Below, one piece after another: positions 34,913 to 43,555 of a stretch of 64,000 nt of DNA. Within the stretch, counting starts at the first letter, position 1. Each line of letters opens with the position of its first letter. Source of the DNA: Pleomorphomonas sp001603295. GTDB taxonomy: Bacteria; Pseudomonadota; Alphaproteobacteria; Rhizobiales; Pleomorphomonadaceae. Both the position numbers and the translations under genes were made by a program. The DNA is taken from the NCBI GenBank assembly GCA_001603295.1, contig LUYO01000089.1:6474-70473 (forward strand), in the 5' to 3' direction. Below the pieces are notes generated by a model that saw nothing but the letters and a program-made list of their open reading frames with translations, had not been told where the DNA came from and ran no database searches.

Positions 34913-35842
34913 TCACCGCTCGCCGCCGGCCCTCACCTCGCCCGCCACCTCGCGGATGGCCGCCATCAGCAGTTCGGCGCCGAGCGACGGCGTCACATCC
35001 GAACGGACGATCAGCCCCAAGGGACCGAAGGTGTCGGAGGTGTCGACCGGCAGCTCGCGCAGCGTGCCGGCCGCGATGTCGCCGGCCACCTCGCCATAGT
35101 GGGCGATCCAGATGGCATCGGAGCTGGTGGCGAAGGCCCGTCCGAACACCGTCGACACCGTGTCGATGCGGCGAAGCTGCGGCCCGACGGCCAGGCGGAT
35201 CAGCAATTCGACGGCATGATCGTGGATGATCGAGCCGGGCGGCGGCACCAGCACCACATAGTCGGAGAGACGCGACAGCCCGGCTCCGGCCGTGAATATC
35301 GGATGCTCGCGCCGCGCCACCACCGCCACCCGCTCGGTGTAGAGATGCTCGAAGGTCAGCCCGACCATGCTGGCCGGTGAGCCCATCCGCCCCAACGCGA
35401 AATCCAGCTCGCCCACCCGGAGCTGGTTTAGGATGGAAACGTTGTCGGCGGTTATGACTTGCGGCGTCGTGCCGACGTTGATGGCGAGGAAGCGCGCCAC
35501 CGCCTCCGGCAGCACGCGCGCCGAGGCCGAGGACAGCGCGCCGATCCGGACGATCGACGCCCCCTGCTTCAGCGCCAGCTCCACCGATTCGACGCCCTGC
35601 CGGAGCGCGGCGATCGAGGCGCTGGCAAAGCGCAGGAACACTTCGCCATAATAGGACAGCACCACCGAGCGGTGGCTGCGGTCGAACAGTTCGACGCCGA
35701 GAATCTCCTCCAGCTCCCGGATGGTCTTCGACACCGCCGGCTGGCTGATCGACAGCGACACCGCCGCCTTGCCGATGCTTTTCAGGCGGGCGACTTCCAC
35801 AAAGGAGCTGAGATGCCTATGTTTGATGCGGTTCTCGATCAC
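34913..35842 (-). CDS. LysR family transcriptional regulator, PcaQ/GbpR-like
   Basis: A 309-residue LysR regulator. The N-terminal helix-turn-helix (KSIGKAAVSLSISQPAVSKT near residue 21) and the opening IKHRHLSSFVEVARLKSIG resemble PcaQ/GbpR, regulators of aromatic acid or sugar uptake. The effector domain covers about residues 95-300. The start is GTG at 35842, supported by AGAGGA upstream. A T-N11-A palindrome lies 13-27 bases before the start, right for autoregulation and for control of the divergent DsbA-like gene. No protocatechuate genes are in the window, so the ligand is unknown. The stop codon coincides with the end of a MITE-like repeat. Confidence 0.85.
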   Translation of the reverse strand: MIENRIKHRHLSSFVEVARLKSIGKAAVSLSISQPAVSKTIRELEEILGVELFDRSHRSVVLSYYGEVFLRFASASIAALRQGVESVELALKQGASIVRIGALSSASARVLPEAVARFLAINVGTTPQVITADNVSILNQLRVGELDFALGRMGSPASMVGLTFEHLYTERVAVVARREHPIFTAGAGLSRLSDYVVLVPPPGSIIHDHAVELLIRLAVGPQLRRIDTVSTVFGRAFATSSDAIWIAHYGEVAGDIAAGTLRELPVDTSDTFGPLGLIVRSDVTPSLGAELLMAAIREVAGEVRAGGER

Positions 35843-35854
35843 GGCGGGTCCTCT

Positions 35855-35869
35855 ATAACCGGCCGTTAT
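35855..35869. promoter_or_regulatory. LysR-type operator ATAACCGGCCGTTAT
   Basis: An inverted repeat ATAAC-N5-GTTAT containing the T-N11-A signature of LysR boxes. ATAACC is also the left half of the PcaQ box reported in Sinorhizobium (ATAACC-N4-GGTTAA). It lies between the divergent LysR and DsbA-like genes. Confidence 0.6.
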
Positions 35870-35991
35870 GTAAAAGGGCCGCGGGTCCTGCTACCATGGA
35901 TCATTGGTCGAGTCCGTGTCCGCCCTCGTCCGTAAAGGAGGGTATGGAACCGGGCTGGTCGCCGGCCGCAACGCTCATGCGAGGAGTTGCC

Positions 35992-36651
35992 ATGCAGAAA
36001 CCCACGCTCCATCTCGACGTCATCGTCGACGTCGTCTGCCCCTGGTGCTTCCTCGGCAAGCGCCGGCTCGACGCCGCCATCGAGGACCTCGACGATGTCG
36101 ACGTCGCGGTGCGCTACCGGCCGTTTCAGCTCGATCCCGACACGCCGAAGGAAGGCATCGACCGCGAGAGCTACATCATCGGCAAGTTCGGCAGCCCCGA
36201 CGCGCTGGACGAGGCGCACGCCCGCCTGTTCGCGCTCGGCGCCGACGTCGGCATCACCTACGCCTTCGACCTGATCGAGAAGATGCCCAACACGCTCGAC
36301 GCCCATCGCCTGGTGCGCTGGGCGGCGGCCGAAGGTCTCGAGGAGCCCATGCTGGAGCGGCTGTTCTCGCTGTTCTTCGAGGAAGGCGCCGACCTTACCG
36401 ACATCGACACGCTGGTGGCAGCCGCCGAGGAGGTCGGACTCGACGGCGACGAGGTGACCATGAAGCTCGAGGACGGCGCCGATCTCGACGCGGTGCAGGC
36501 GGAGATCGCCCATGCCAGCCGCATCGGCATCACTGGCGTGCCGACCGTCATCATCGAGAACAAGTTCGCCATCTCCGGCGCCCAGACGCCGGACGTGCTG
36601 GTCGAGGCGCTGCGCCGCATTGCTGCCGAACTGGATGCGACTCAGGGGTGA
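35992..36651 (+). CDS. DsbA family oxidoreductase, FrnE-like
   Basis: A 219-residue thioredoxin-fold protein with the CPWC active site at residues 16-19 (DVVCPWCFLGKRRL) and the cis-proline loop GITGVPTVIIENKFAISGAQ near 179. It has no signal peptide, so it acts in the cytoplasm, as do FrnE proteins, which have disulfide oxidoreductase/isomerase activity; the related 2-hydroxychromene-2-carboxylate isomerases share the fold. ATG 35992 has an excellent GAGGAG. It is divergent from the LysR gene with a shared operator and converges on glpX across a terminator. Confidence 0.9.
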   Translation: MQKPTLHLDVIVDVVCPWCFLGKRRLDAAIEDLDDVDVAVRYRPFQLDPDTPKEGIDRESYIIGKFGSPDALDEAHARLFALGADVGITYAFDLIEKMPNTLDAHRLVRWAAAEGLEEPMLERLFSLFFEEGADLTDIDTLVAAAEEVGLDGDEVTMKLEDGADLDAVQAEIAHASRIGITGVPTVIIENKFAISGAQTPDVLVEALRRIAAELDATQG

Positions 36652-36674
36652 AGCTACCAAAGGCTGAAACGACG

Positions 36675-36703
36675 AAGGGGCGCCCCGACCGGAGCGCCCC
36701 TTT
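36675..36703. terminator. Bidirectional terminator between the DsbA-like gene and glpX
   Basis: AAGGGGCGC/GCGCCCCTT, a perfect 9-bp stem with a 10-base loop and short T runs on both strands, between two converging genes. Confidence 0.7.
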
Positions 36704-36726
36704 CAGATGACCCGTCGACCGTGCCG

Positions 36727-37713
36727 TCAGATGACCTCGCCCATGTCGCGGTCGATGTGCTCGGCCTTGATCCAGCGGACGGTGCCGGTCCACGAGCGCA
36801 TCACCACCGTGTCGGTGATGATCTTGCCATTCTTGAAGCGCACGCCGCTCAGGAGGTTGCCCTTGGTGACGCCTGTCGCAGCGAACAGCACGTCGCCCTG
36901 CGCCATGTCCTCCATGGTGTACTTCTTGGTAACGTCGTCGATGCCCATGCGCTTGGCGCGCTCGATCTGGTCGGGCCGGTTGATCATCAGTCGTCCCTGC
37001 ATCTGGCCGCCGAGGCAGCGCAACGCCGCCGCCGCCAGCACGCCCTCCGGCGCGCCGCCGACGCCGAGGTAGATGTCGATGCCAGTCTCGTCGGGATCGG
37101 TGGTCTGGATGACGCCGGCGATGTCGCCGTCGCCGATCAGCCGGATGGAGGCGCCGAGCCCGCGCACCTCGTCGATCAGCCGGGCGTGACGCGGCCGGTC
37201 GAGGATGCAGGCGGTGAGCGCCGACACCGGCACGCCCTTGGCCTTGGCCAGCGCGCGAAGGTTGTCGGTGGGCGTGGCATCGAGATCGACCACGCCCGCC
37301 GGGAAGCCCGGACCGATGGCGATCTTGTCCATGTAGACGTCGGGGGCGTTCAGCAGGCCACCCTGCTCGGCGACGGCGATGCAGGCCAGCGAATTGGTCT
37401 GGTTCTTGGCGCACATCGAGGTGCCTTCGAGCGGATCGACGGCGATGTCGACGCGCGGCCCCTTGCCGCTGCCCACCTCTTCGCCGATGTACAGCATCGG
37501 CGCCTCGTCGCGCTCGCCCTCCCCGATCATGATCGTGCCCTGGACCGGCAGCTGGTTGAGTTCGCTGCGCATGGCGTCGACGGCCGCCTGGTCGGCGCGG
37601 CGCTCGTCGCCATGCCCCCTCTGGCGGGCGGCTGCGATGGCGGTGCGTTCGGTAACCCGAACGATTTCCAGAGTCAGAATTCGATCGAGGGAAGTGGAGA
37701 ATTTCTGCAGCAT
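36727..37713 (-). CDS. glpX: Class II fructose-1,6-bisphosphatase
   Basis: A 328-residue GlpX-type phosphatase, converting fructose-1,6-bisphosphate to fructose-6-phosphate in gluconeogenesis or the Calvin cycle (some also take sedoheptulose bisphosphate). Metal-site motifs are IMIGEGERDEAPML near residue 61, DIAVDPLEGTSMCAKNQ near 88 and GGAPEGVLAAAAL near 218. The DPLEGT block continues with MCAKNQTNSLA in place of the more common TAKGGPNALA. ATG 37713 gives the usual start. The gene follows hom, on the same strand after a 321-base gap, an order found in many Hyphomicrobiales. Confidence 0.95.
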   Translation of the reverse strand: MLQKFSTSLDRILTLEIVRVTERTAIAAARQRGHGDERRADQAAVDAMRSELNQLPVQGTIMIGEGERDEAPMLYIGEEVGSGKGPRVDIAVDPLEGTSMCAKNQTNSLACIAVAEQGGLLNAPDVYMDKIAIGPGFPAGVVDLDATPTDNLRALAKAKGVPVSALTACILDRPRHARLIDEVRGLGASIRLIGDGDIAGVIQTTDPDETGIDIYLGVGGAPEGVLAAAALRCLGGQMQGRLMINRPDQIERAKRMGIDDVTKKYTMEDMAQGDVLFAATGVTKGNLLSGVRFKNGKIITDTVVMRSWTGTVRWIKAEHIDRDMGEVI

Positions 37714-38034
37714 GAAACAACCCGCGGTTGGGACGGCCGACCGAATTCGTCGCAGCGCCCGGCGGAGGCCTCGGGGCGGCACGCGAACGGGGAGGAAACC
37801 CGGTCGATACCTAATCGAGGTAGGAAGAAGGGGCGTTTGAGGTCAATGCGCCATAGGACGCAATACGGACCCGGCGCCGCCAGGTTAACCATGACGCGAC
37901 GTCGTCCCGCCATGATTACTCAGCGAAATACCGCCATTTACCGCCGTTTGCCGCTGGTTCCATCGCCAGACATGCAAAAAGTCGATAGCAGCATTCCCGT
38001 GCCTGGGTCCGTTGTCCACCGGTCCCGGCGGCGA
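37714..38034. other. Gene-free stretch between hom and glpX
   Basis: Presumably the glpX leader and promoter. It contains three successive 10-bp repeats, ATACCGCCAT, TTACCGCCGT and TTGCCGCTGG (37928-37957). I see no clear promoter boxes, protein frame or terminator. Confidence 0.4.
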
Positions 38035-39354
38035 TCAAAGGCTTTCGATGCGGATCAGCGTCGGCTTCTCGGCAATGTGGCCGGCCGCCTCAATGGCATC
38101 GAGGGCGGCGCGGATCTCCGTCTCGCGCGTCGCGTAGGTGATCAGCACCACCGGCTGCGGCGCGCCGGTGTGGCCGAGCGCCTCGTCGCCGTCGAGGGCG
38201 CGGCGGTGCTGGACGATCGATTCCAGGGAGATGTCGCGGTCGGCCATACTCTTGGCGATGCCGGCGAAGGCACCGGGCCGGTCGTAGACGCTGAGGCGCA
38301 CGTAGTAGCCGCCCTTGTGCGCCTGGATCTCGGCCTTCTGGTAGGGCATCAGCTCGTCCACCGGCAGGCCGAACACCGGCGTCAGGTGGCCGCGCGCCTG
38401 ATCGACGATGTCGGCGATCACCGACGACGCCGTGGCGTTGCCGCCGGCGCCGGGACCGACCAGCACAACCTCGCCGAGCGCGTCGCCGTCGAAGGCGACG
38501 GCGTTGAGCACGCCCGATGTCTGCGCCACCACCGATTTCTTCGGCACCATGGCCGGGTTGACGCGCGCCTCGATGCCGGTATCGGTGCGGCGGGCGACGC
38601 CCAGGAGCTTGATGCGGTAGCCGAGTTCGTCGGCGGCCTTGATGTCGTCGAGCGAGATCGAGGTGATGCCCTCGACGTAGATGGCGTCGGCGTCGATCTC
38701 GGTGCCGAAGGCGAGGCTGGTCAGGATGGCCAGCTTGTGGGCGGTGTCGAAGCCGCCGACGTCGAAGGTCGGGTCGGCCTCGGCATAGCCGAGCCGCTGC
38801 GCCTCGGCGAGGCAGGTGGCGAAGGAAAGCTGCTCCTTCTCCATCCGCGTCAGGATGTAGTTGCAGGTGCCGTTGAGGATGCCGACGATGCCGGTGACGG
38901 TGTTGCCGGCAAGACTCTCCTTCAGCGTCTTGATTACCGGGATGCCGCCGGCCACCGCTGCCTCGAAGCCGATCGCCACGCCGGCCGCCTCGGCAAGGCG
39001 GGCGAGTTCGACGCCGTGGCGGGCGAGCAGCGCCTTGTTGGCGGTGATCACCGGCTTGCCGGCGGCGAGCGCGGCGCGCACCAGCGTCTCGGCGGCGCCG
39101 GACGCGCCGCCGATCAGTTCGATCACCACGTCAACGTTGGGATCGGCAACCATGGCGACGGGATCGTCGTACCAGGCGAAACCGCCGAGATCGACGCCGC
39201 GGTCGCGCTTGCGGTCGCGCGCCGACACGGCCGTGATCGTCACCGGCCGTCCCGCCCTCAGCGTCAGCGAGCTGAGATTGGAGCGAACGATACGGACGAC
39301 GGACGCGCCGACGGTCCCGAGACCGGCGATGCCGAGGCGAAGCGGTTTACCCAT
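38035..39354 (-). CDS. hom: Homoserine dehydrogenase
   Basis: A 439-residue enzyme reducing aspartate semialdehyde to homoserine for threonine and methionine synthesis. The NAD(P)-binding GIAGLGTVGASVVRI is at residues 9-23, and NKALLARHG near 104 and LNGTCNYILTRME near 166 are family motifs. YAEADPTFDVGGFDTAHKLAIL (near 200) contains the catalytic Lys/Asp region. A C-terminal ACT domain (about 350-430, VRLSVYDRPGAFAGIAKSM) is the allosteric site for threonine feedback. It is 45 bases downstream of the aminotransferase gene, so the two are probably co-transcribed. Confidence 0.97.
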   Translation of the reverse strand: MGKPLRLGIAGLGTVGASVVRIVRSNLSSLTLRAGRPVTITAVSARDRKRDRGVDLGGFAWYDDPVAMVADPNVDVVIELIGGASGAAETLVRAALAAGKPVITANKALLARHGVELARLAEAAGVAIGFEAAVAGGIPVIKTLKESLAGNTVTGIVGILNGTCNYILTRMEKEQLSFATCLAEAQRLGYAEADPTFDVGGFDTAHKLAILTSLAFGTEIDADAIYVEGITSISLDDIKAADELGYRIKLLGVARRTDTGIEARVNPAMVPKKSVVAQTSGVLNAVAFDGDALGEVVLVGPGAGGNATASSVIADIVDQARGHLTPVFGLPVDELMPYQKAEIQAHKGGYYVRLSVYDRPGAFAGIAKSMADRDISLESIVQHRRALDGDEALGHTGAPQPVVLITYATRETEIRAALDAIEAAGHIAEKPTLIRIESL

Positions 39355-39399
39355 GGTGCTTTCCGAAACTCTCGAATCTGGTGGTGGTACGGCGGCCGG

Positions 39400-40629
39400 T
39401 CAGCGGAATCCGCCGGCCGGCGCGTAGTTATGCATGGTTTCCTCGGCCGTGTCGAAGAATCGCCGCAGTCCCCGCGCCGCCTGACGGATGCGCTGCTCGT
39501 TTTCGACGAGCGCGATGCGGACATACTCGTCGCCCTGCTCGCCGAAGCCGACGCCGGGGGCCACCGCCACTTCCGCCTTCTCGATCAGCAGCTTGGAGAA
39601 TTCCAGGCTGCCGAGCGGCTTGAAGCGCTCCGGCAGCGGCGCCCAGGCGAACATCGAGGCGCGCGGCACCGGGATCTCCCAGCCGGCGCGGCCGAAGCTC
39701 TCCACCATCACGTCGCGACGGCGCTTGTAGGTCTGGCGCACCTCGTCGATATGGGTGTCGGCGTCGGGATCGTTGAGGGCGGCGGTGGCCGCCACCTGGA
39801 TCGGCGTGAAGGCGCCGTAGTCGAGGTAGGACTTGACGCGCGACAGCGCGGCGATCAGCCGTTCGTTGCCGACGGCAAAGCCCATGCGCCAGCCGGCCAT
39901 CGAGAAGGTCTTGGACATCGAGGTGAACTCGACGCAGACGTCCATGGCGCCCGGCACCTCCAGCACCGACGGCGGCGGCACGCCGTCGAAGTAGATCTCC
40001 GAGTAGGCGAGATCGGACAGCACGAACACCTCGTGCTTGCGGGCGAAGGCCACCACGTCCTTGTAGAAGTCGAGTTCGACCACCTCGGCCGTCGGGTTGG
40101 ATGGGTAGCAGAGCACCAACGCCAGCGGTTTGGGGATGGAGTGCATTACCGCCCGCTCCAGCGAATGGAAGAACTCCGGCCCCGGCGTCACCGGCACCGA
40201 GCGGATGACGCCGCCGACCATCAGGAAGCCGAAGGCGTGGATCGGATAGCTGGGATTGGGGCAGAGGATGACGTCGCCGGGCGCGGTGATCGCCTGCGCC
40301 ATGTTGGCGAAGCCTTCCTTGGAGCCCAGCGTCGCCACGACCTGTGTGTCGGGGTTGATCTTCACGCCGAAGCGGCGGCCGTAATAGGCGGCCTGCGCCT
40401 TGCGGAGGCCGTTGATGCCGCGCGAGGCGGAATAACCGTGCGTGTCGGGCCGCTGTACGGTCTCGATCAGCTTGTCGACCACGTGGCGGGCGGTGGGAAG
40501 ATCGGGATTCCCCATGCCAAGATCGACAATATCGGCGCCCGAAGCTCGCGCGGCAGCCTTGAGCCGGTTCACCTGCTCGAAGACATACGGCGGGAGGCGC
40601 TTGATCTTGTGGAACTCGTTGTTGCTCAT
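39400..40629 (-). CDS. PLP-dependent aminotransferase, AlaC/LL-diaminopimelate type
   Basis: A 409-residue class I/II aminotransferase. The PLP lysine is in SMSKTFSMAGWRMGFAVG near residue 241, with CYPSNPTAEV near 169 and the C-terminal arginine in EYVRIALVENEQRIRQA near 378. It resembles the AlaC / LL-diaminopimelate aminotransferase group usually found upstream of hom in Hyphomicrobiales. The likely job is transamination of alanine, glutamate or a keto acid in aspartate-family metabolism, inferred from linkage to hom. The ATG at 40629 is the only start that keeps the conserved N-terminal arm (FHKIKRLPPYVF). Confidence 0.9.
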   Translation of the reverse strand: MSNNEFHKIKRLPPYVFEQVNRLKAAARASGADIVDLGMGNPDLPTARHVVDKLIETVQRPDTHGYSASRGINGLRKAQAAYYGRRFGVKINPDTQVVATLGSKEGFANMAQAITAPGDVILCPNPSYPIHAFGFLMVGGVIRSVPVTPGPEFFHSLERAVMHSIPKPLALVLCYPSNPTAEVVELDFYKDVVAFARKHEVFVLSDLAYSEIYFDGVPPPSVLEVPGAMDVCVEFTSMSKTFSMAGWRMGFAVGNERLIAALSRVKSYLDYGAFTPIQVAATAALNDPDADTHIDEVRQTYKRRRDVMVESFGRAGWEIPVPRASMFAWAPLPERFKPLGSLEFSKLLIEKAEVAVAPGVGFGEQGDEYVRIALVENEQRIRQAARGLRRFFDTAEETMHNYAPAGGFR

Positions 40630-40801
40630 GGGGTTGACCTCGGTATGGTCGTGGTAGCCGGCGGTTTTCGCCCCGCGCCGGCAGGCGGGTCTGTGCTTCT
40701 AGATCAATTCGGACGAGGGTGAAAAGGGACTTTTGGACCGCTTCCGGCCGATCGGGCCAAAAAGGCGGCCCTGTTGCCGTTCCGCCCCGTCCGCGGGCGC
40801 C

Positions 40802-41542
40802 TCAACCGATGGCCGAGAGCGCCGGGAAGGTCTCCAGAAGCCAGAACGACGCGCGCTGCATGCCGCCTGACAGGAACAGCGCGCCGGTTATCACCAGCAC
40901 GCCGCCCATAGCTCGCTCGACCAGCGGGAAATGCCGCCGGAAACGGCGCATGAACAGCACGAAACGGGCCGCGAACAGCGCGGCGATCAGGAAGGGCACG
41001 CCAAGGCCCAGCGAGTAGACGGCGAGCAGCAGCGCGCCGTCGGCGACGGTGTCGCGGCTGCCGGCCACCGACAGGATGGCGGCCAGCACCGGGCCGATGC
41101 AGGGCGTCCAGCCGAAGGCGAAGGCGAGGCCGAGCAGGAAGGCGCCGCCGAGGCCGGCCTTGACGCGGAAATCGTGGAAGCGCGCCTCGCGATAGAACAG
41201 CGCCACGCGGAACACGCCGAGGAAATGCAGGCCCATCAGGATGATGAACACGCCGGCCACCATGCCGAGCACCCCGGACCACTCCCGGACGAGCTGGCCG
41301 AACACCGATGCCGTGGCGCCGAGCGCCACGAACACGCAGGTGAAGCCAAGCACGAAGGCCAGCGCCACTTTGGCGGCGCGGCGCTTGGCGGCAAGGCGAC
41401 TCATCTCCTCGCCGGTCAGCTCCTCGATCGAGGCGCCGGTCAGGAAGCCGAGATAGGGCGGAACGAGCGGCAGCACGCAGGGGCTCACGAAGGAGAGCAG
41501 ACCGGCGCCGAATGCTGCGATCAGGGTGACGTTCGCGTCCAT
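40802..41542 (-). CDS. ccdA: Cytochrome c biogenesis protein CcdA (thiol-disulfide transmembrane carrier)
   Basis: A 246-residue membrane protein of the DsbD-beta/CcdA family with six to seven helices. The two redox cysteines are in SFVSPCVLPLVPPYLGF (Cys22) and FGWTPCIGPVLAA (near 158). It moves reducing equivalents from cytoplasmic thioredoxin to periplasmic partners for cytochrome c maturation. It carries a basic cytoplasmic loop (AAKRRAAK). Start ATG 41542 fits the family. It stands between the aminotransferase and lysozyme genes on the same strand; no other cytochrome-maturation gene is near. Confidence 0.92.
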   Translation of the reverse strand: MDANVTLIAAFGAGLLSFVSPCVLPLVPPYLGFLTGASIEELTGEEMSRLAAKRRAAKVALAFVLGFTCVFVALGATASVFGQLVREWSGVLGMVAGVFIILMGLHFLGVFRVALFYREARFHDFRVKAGLGGAFLLGLAFAFGWTPCIGPVLAAILSVAGSRDTVADGALLLAVYSLGLGVPFLIAALFAARFVLFMRRFRRHFPLVERAMGGVLVITGALFLSGGMQRASFWLLETFPALSAIG

Positions 41543-41657
41543 GGGACCTCTGTGCCGCGGGGCACCGACTGATAGCCGATTTCTCCACGGCGTGCGAGGT
41601 GGGTTTTCCATCGGCCGGTCAAATCGCCGCGAAGTCCCAACCGGCCACCCTCCCCGC

Positions 41658-42299
41658 TCAGGCGGCCGGTCGAATCGCCGCCAGGAAGCGGCGGCCGTGC
41701 TGGGCGACGGTTCGCGCCCGGTCGGAGCCGTTGATGATGCGCCGGGCGCCGATCCAGTCGTCGCGCAGTCGGACACCCGACGGCGTACTGGTGAAGAAGT
41801 CGGCAAGCCTGGCGCCGGTGAAGCTGCCGGCCTCCATGCCGTGGAACAGGATCTCGACGGCATAGTCGAGCCTTTTGGCCAGCTCCGGCGTGGCGACGAG
41901 GTCGACGGCGGCGCCGGTGACCCTGGAAAGATGCGCCGACATCGCCGCGTAGTTGACCTTCCAGGTGAGTTGCACGAAGCCGCGGCCGTGGTAGCGGGCG
42001 CCGTCGCCGGGCGCCGTGTTGCCGAACCGGGCGGCCCGCTGCGGCCGCTGCCCGGCCGGACCGTAGAGCCGCTCGAAATAGGCGGTGCCGCCGCGCTCGT
42101 CGATCGGCTGCATGGTGCGGGCCGTCTCGTGATAGGCGGTGGCCAGCGCGTAGGCGAGCCAGCGACGATCGCCACCCGGCCGCCGCGCCTCCCAGCCGTC
42201 GAGCAGCGCGGTGAGCCCGTCGACCTGCGACTGCGTCAGCCGGCCGCCGAACAGGCTGCTTCGCACGGCACGAAAAAAGAAACTCCGATCGATCGGCAT
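41658..42299 (-). CDS. Glycoside hydrolase family 19-like lysozyme/chitinase
   Basis: A 213-residue protein of the bacterial chitinase/endolysin group related to GH19. The probable catalytic glutamate is in AYHETARTMQPIDERGG near residue 52, and YHGRGFVQLTWKVNYAAM near 103 is the substrate-cleft signature. No signal peptide is seen at ATG 42299, as in phage endolysins or proteins released by holins, and no spanin, holin or other phage gene is adjacent. It probably cleaves peptidoglycan. Ribosome site: GAGAAG. It is divergent from the TRAP-type binding protein gene. Confidence 0.75.
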   Translation of the reverse strand: MPIDRSFFFRAVRSSLFGGRLTQSQVDGLTALLDGWEARRPGGDRRWLAYALATAYHETARTMQPIDERGGTAYFERLYGPAGQRPQRAARFGNTAPGDGARYHGRGFVQLTWKVNYAAMSAHLSRVTGAAVDLVATPELAKRLDYAVEILFHGMEAGSFTGARLADFFTSTPSGVRLRDDWIGARRIINGSDRARTVAQHGRRFLAAIRPAA

Positions 42300-42481
42300 A
42301 TGCTTCTCATACCCCCTGTGGGTTGATCCGCCTCTCACCCATGCTACGCTGGAGCGAGACCGGGGGCATAAGCCGGTGAACCAGCGCGATGCTGGAGATT
42401 TGCTAGTTAACTATTATCTAGTAACAGCTGCATATATTGGTTATCTGGGTTTGCATACGGTTGCGCGCATCGGGGGACCGG

Positions 42482-43519
42482 ATGATCAGGCTGTCGGCAA
42501 TCGTTGGACTGGCGTTGACTGCCGGTCTCGCGGCGCCTGCTTGGGCAGGCGGCACGACGGCCATTGACGTTGCCAGCACCTTTCCGCTGTCGCTGCCGCT
42601 GTTCTCGCAGGCGGCGGCGAGCCTGACCCGGCAGGTGGAGAGCCTGACCGACGGCGAGGTGCGGCTCGCCTTCCACGAGCCGGGCGGTCTCGCTCCGGCC
42701 GCCGAGACGCTGGATCTCGTCAGCTCCGGCAAGCTGGCCGCCGCCTGGGCCACCGCCGGCCAATTCGCACGGCACGACAGCGCCTTCGAGCTACTGAGTT
42801 CCATCCCCTTCGGACCCGACACCGTCGAATACATGGCCTGGCTGTTCGATGGCGGCGGGCTCGCCCTATCGCGCGATATGTTCAGCGCCTACGGCATCCA
42901 TAACATTCCCTGCATGGTTTTCCCGCCCGAGGGCGCCGGCTGGTTCTCGAACGAGATCCGCAGCGTCGACGATCTCCGCGGCCTGCGCATCCGCTACTTC
43001 GGCCTTGGCGGCCGCGTGCTGGCCAAGCTCGGCGCCGACGTGGTGCAAATGCCGGCCGGCGACATCGTCGGCGCCATACGGCGCGGCGAGATCGAGGCCG
43101 CCGAATATTCGCTGCCGTCGATGGATCTGGTGCTCGGCCTGCAGGACGTCGCCAAATACTATTATTTTCCCGGTTGGCATCAGCAGTCGACGCTCTATGA
43201 ACTCTATGTGAATCAGGCCGTCTGGGGCAAAATGACGCCAAAGCAGCAGGAGACCATCGAGGCCGCCTGCGCGGTGGTGATGCGCGACGGCATCGGCCGG
43301 GCGCAGACCATGCAGACGGAGGCGCTTCAGGAGATCAAGGCACGCGGCATCAAGCTGAGACGGTGGTCGCCCGACCTACTCATGACCTTCGAGGCCGCCT
43401 GGGCGGCGGTGGCCGACGAGCAGATGGCGACGAGCCCGAAATTCAGGGAAGTCTACGAATCCTACGACCGGTTTCACAAGAACTATGAGTTCTGGAAGCG
43501 TTTCAGTTATCTTCGTTGA
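42482..43519 (+). CDS. TRAP transporter solute-binding protein (DctP family)
   Basis: A 345-residue periplasmic binding protein with a signal peptide cleaved after APAWA (residue 22). The DctP fold is recognisable by the segment VDDLRGLRIRYFGLGGRVLAKLGADV near 157, where the DctP arginine contacts a carboxylate ligand, and by GEIEAAEYSLPSMDLVLGL near 195. ATG 42482 is preceded by GGGGGA; an upstream TTG would spoil the signal peptide. No TRAP permease subunits (DctQM) are nearby. Instead the stop is followed after 36 bases by a membrane GGDEF-EAL gene, so it may deliver a ligand signal rather than feed a transporter. Confidence 0.9.
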   Translation: MIRLSAIVGLALTAGLAAPAWAGGTTAIDVASTFPLSLPLFSQAAASLTRQVESLTDGEVRLAFHEPGGLAPAAETLDLVSSGKLAAAWATAGQFARHDSAFELLSSIPFGPDTVEYMAWLFDGGGLALSRDMFSAYGIHNIPCMVFPPEGAGWFSNEIRSVDDLRGLRIRYFGLGGRVLAKLGADVVQMPAGDIVGAIRRGEIEAAEYSLPSMDLVLGLQDVAKYYYFPGWHQQSTLYELYVNQAVWGKMTPKQQETIEAACAVVMRDGIGRAQTMQTEALQEIKARGIKLRRWSPDLLMTFEAAWAAVADEQMATSPKFREVYESYDRFHKNYEFWKRFSYLR

Positions 43520-43555
43520 GGTCATCGAAGCAGTCGAGGGGAGCAGTCGGGACCG

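Larger units (their letters stand above)
34683..34915. repeat. MITE-like element B, copy 2, with nested insertion
   Basis: The left 100 bases repeat 7277-7376, including the TTGCCGATTTCTC/GAGAAATCGGCAA hairpin (34729-34771). The right end, TGCCTCTTGGTATCA (34901-34915), is an inverted match to the internal ATACCAAGAG at 34777-34786. Between the two halves sit a copy of the interspersed palindromic repeat and a 19-bp hairpin. The outer ends TCATACCAA and TTGGTATCA are near-perfect inverted repeats. The final TCA is the complement of the stop codon of the LysR gene. Confidence 0.7.

Noticed and set aside
36721..40722. Very long open frame (over 1300 codons) on the plus strand opposite glpX, hom and the aminotransferase
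   Set aside because: It is a GC-rich antisense shadow with low-complexity His/Asp/Arg/Ala composition, crosses three well-supported genes and intergenic regions, and matches no family.
41658..42299. Prophage remnant around the GH19-like lysozyme
   Set aside because: No integrase, holin, terminase or structural gene nearby and no att-like repeats.
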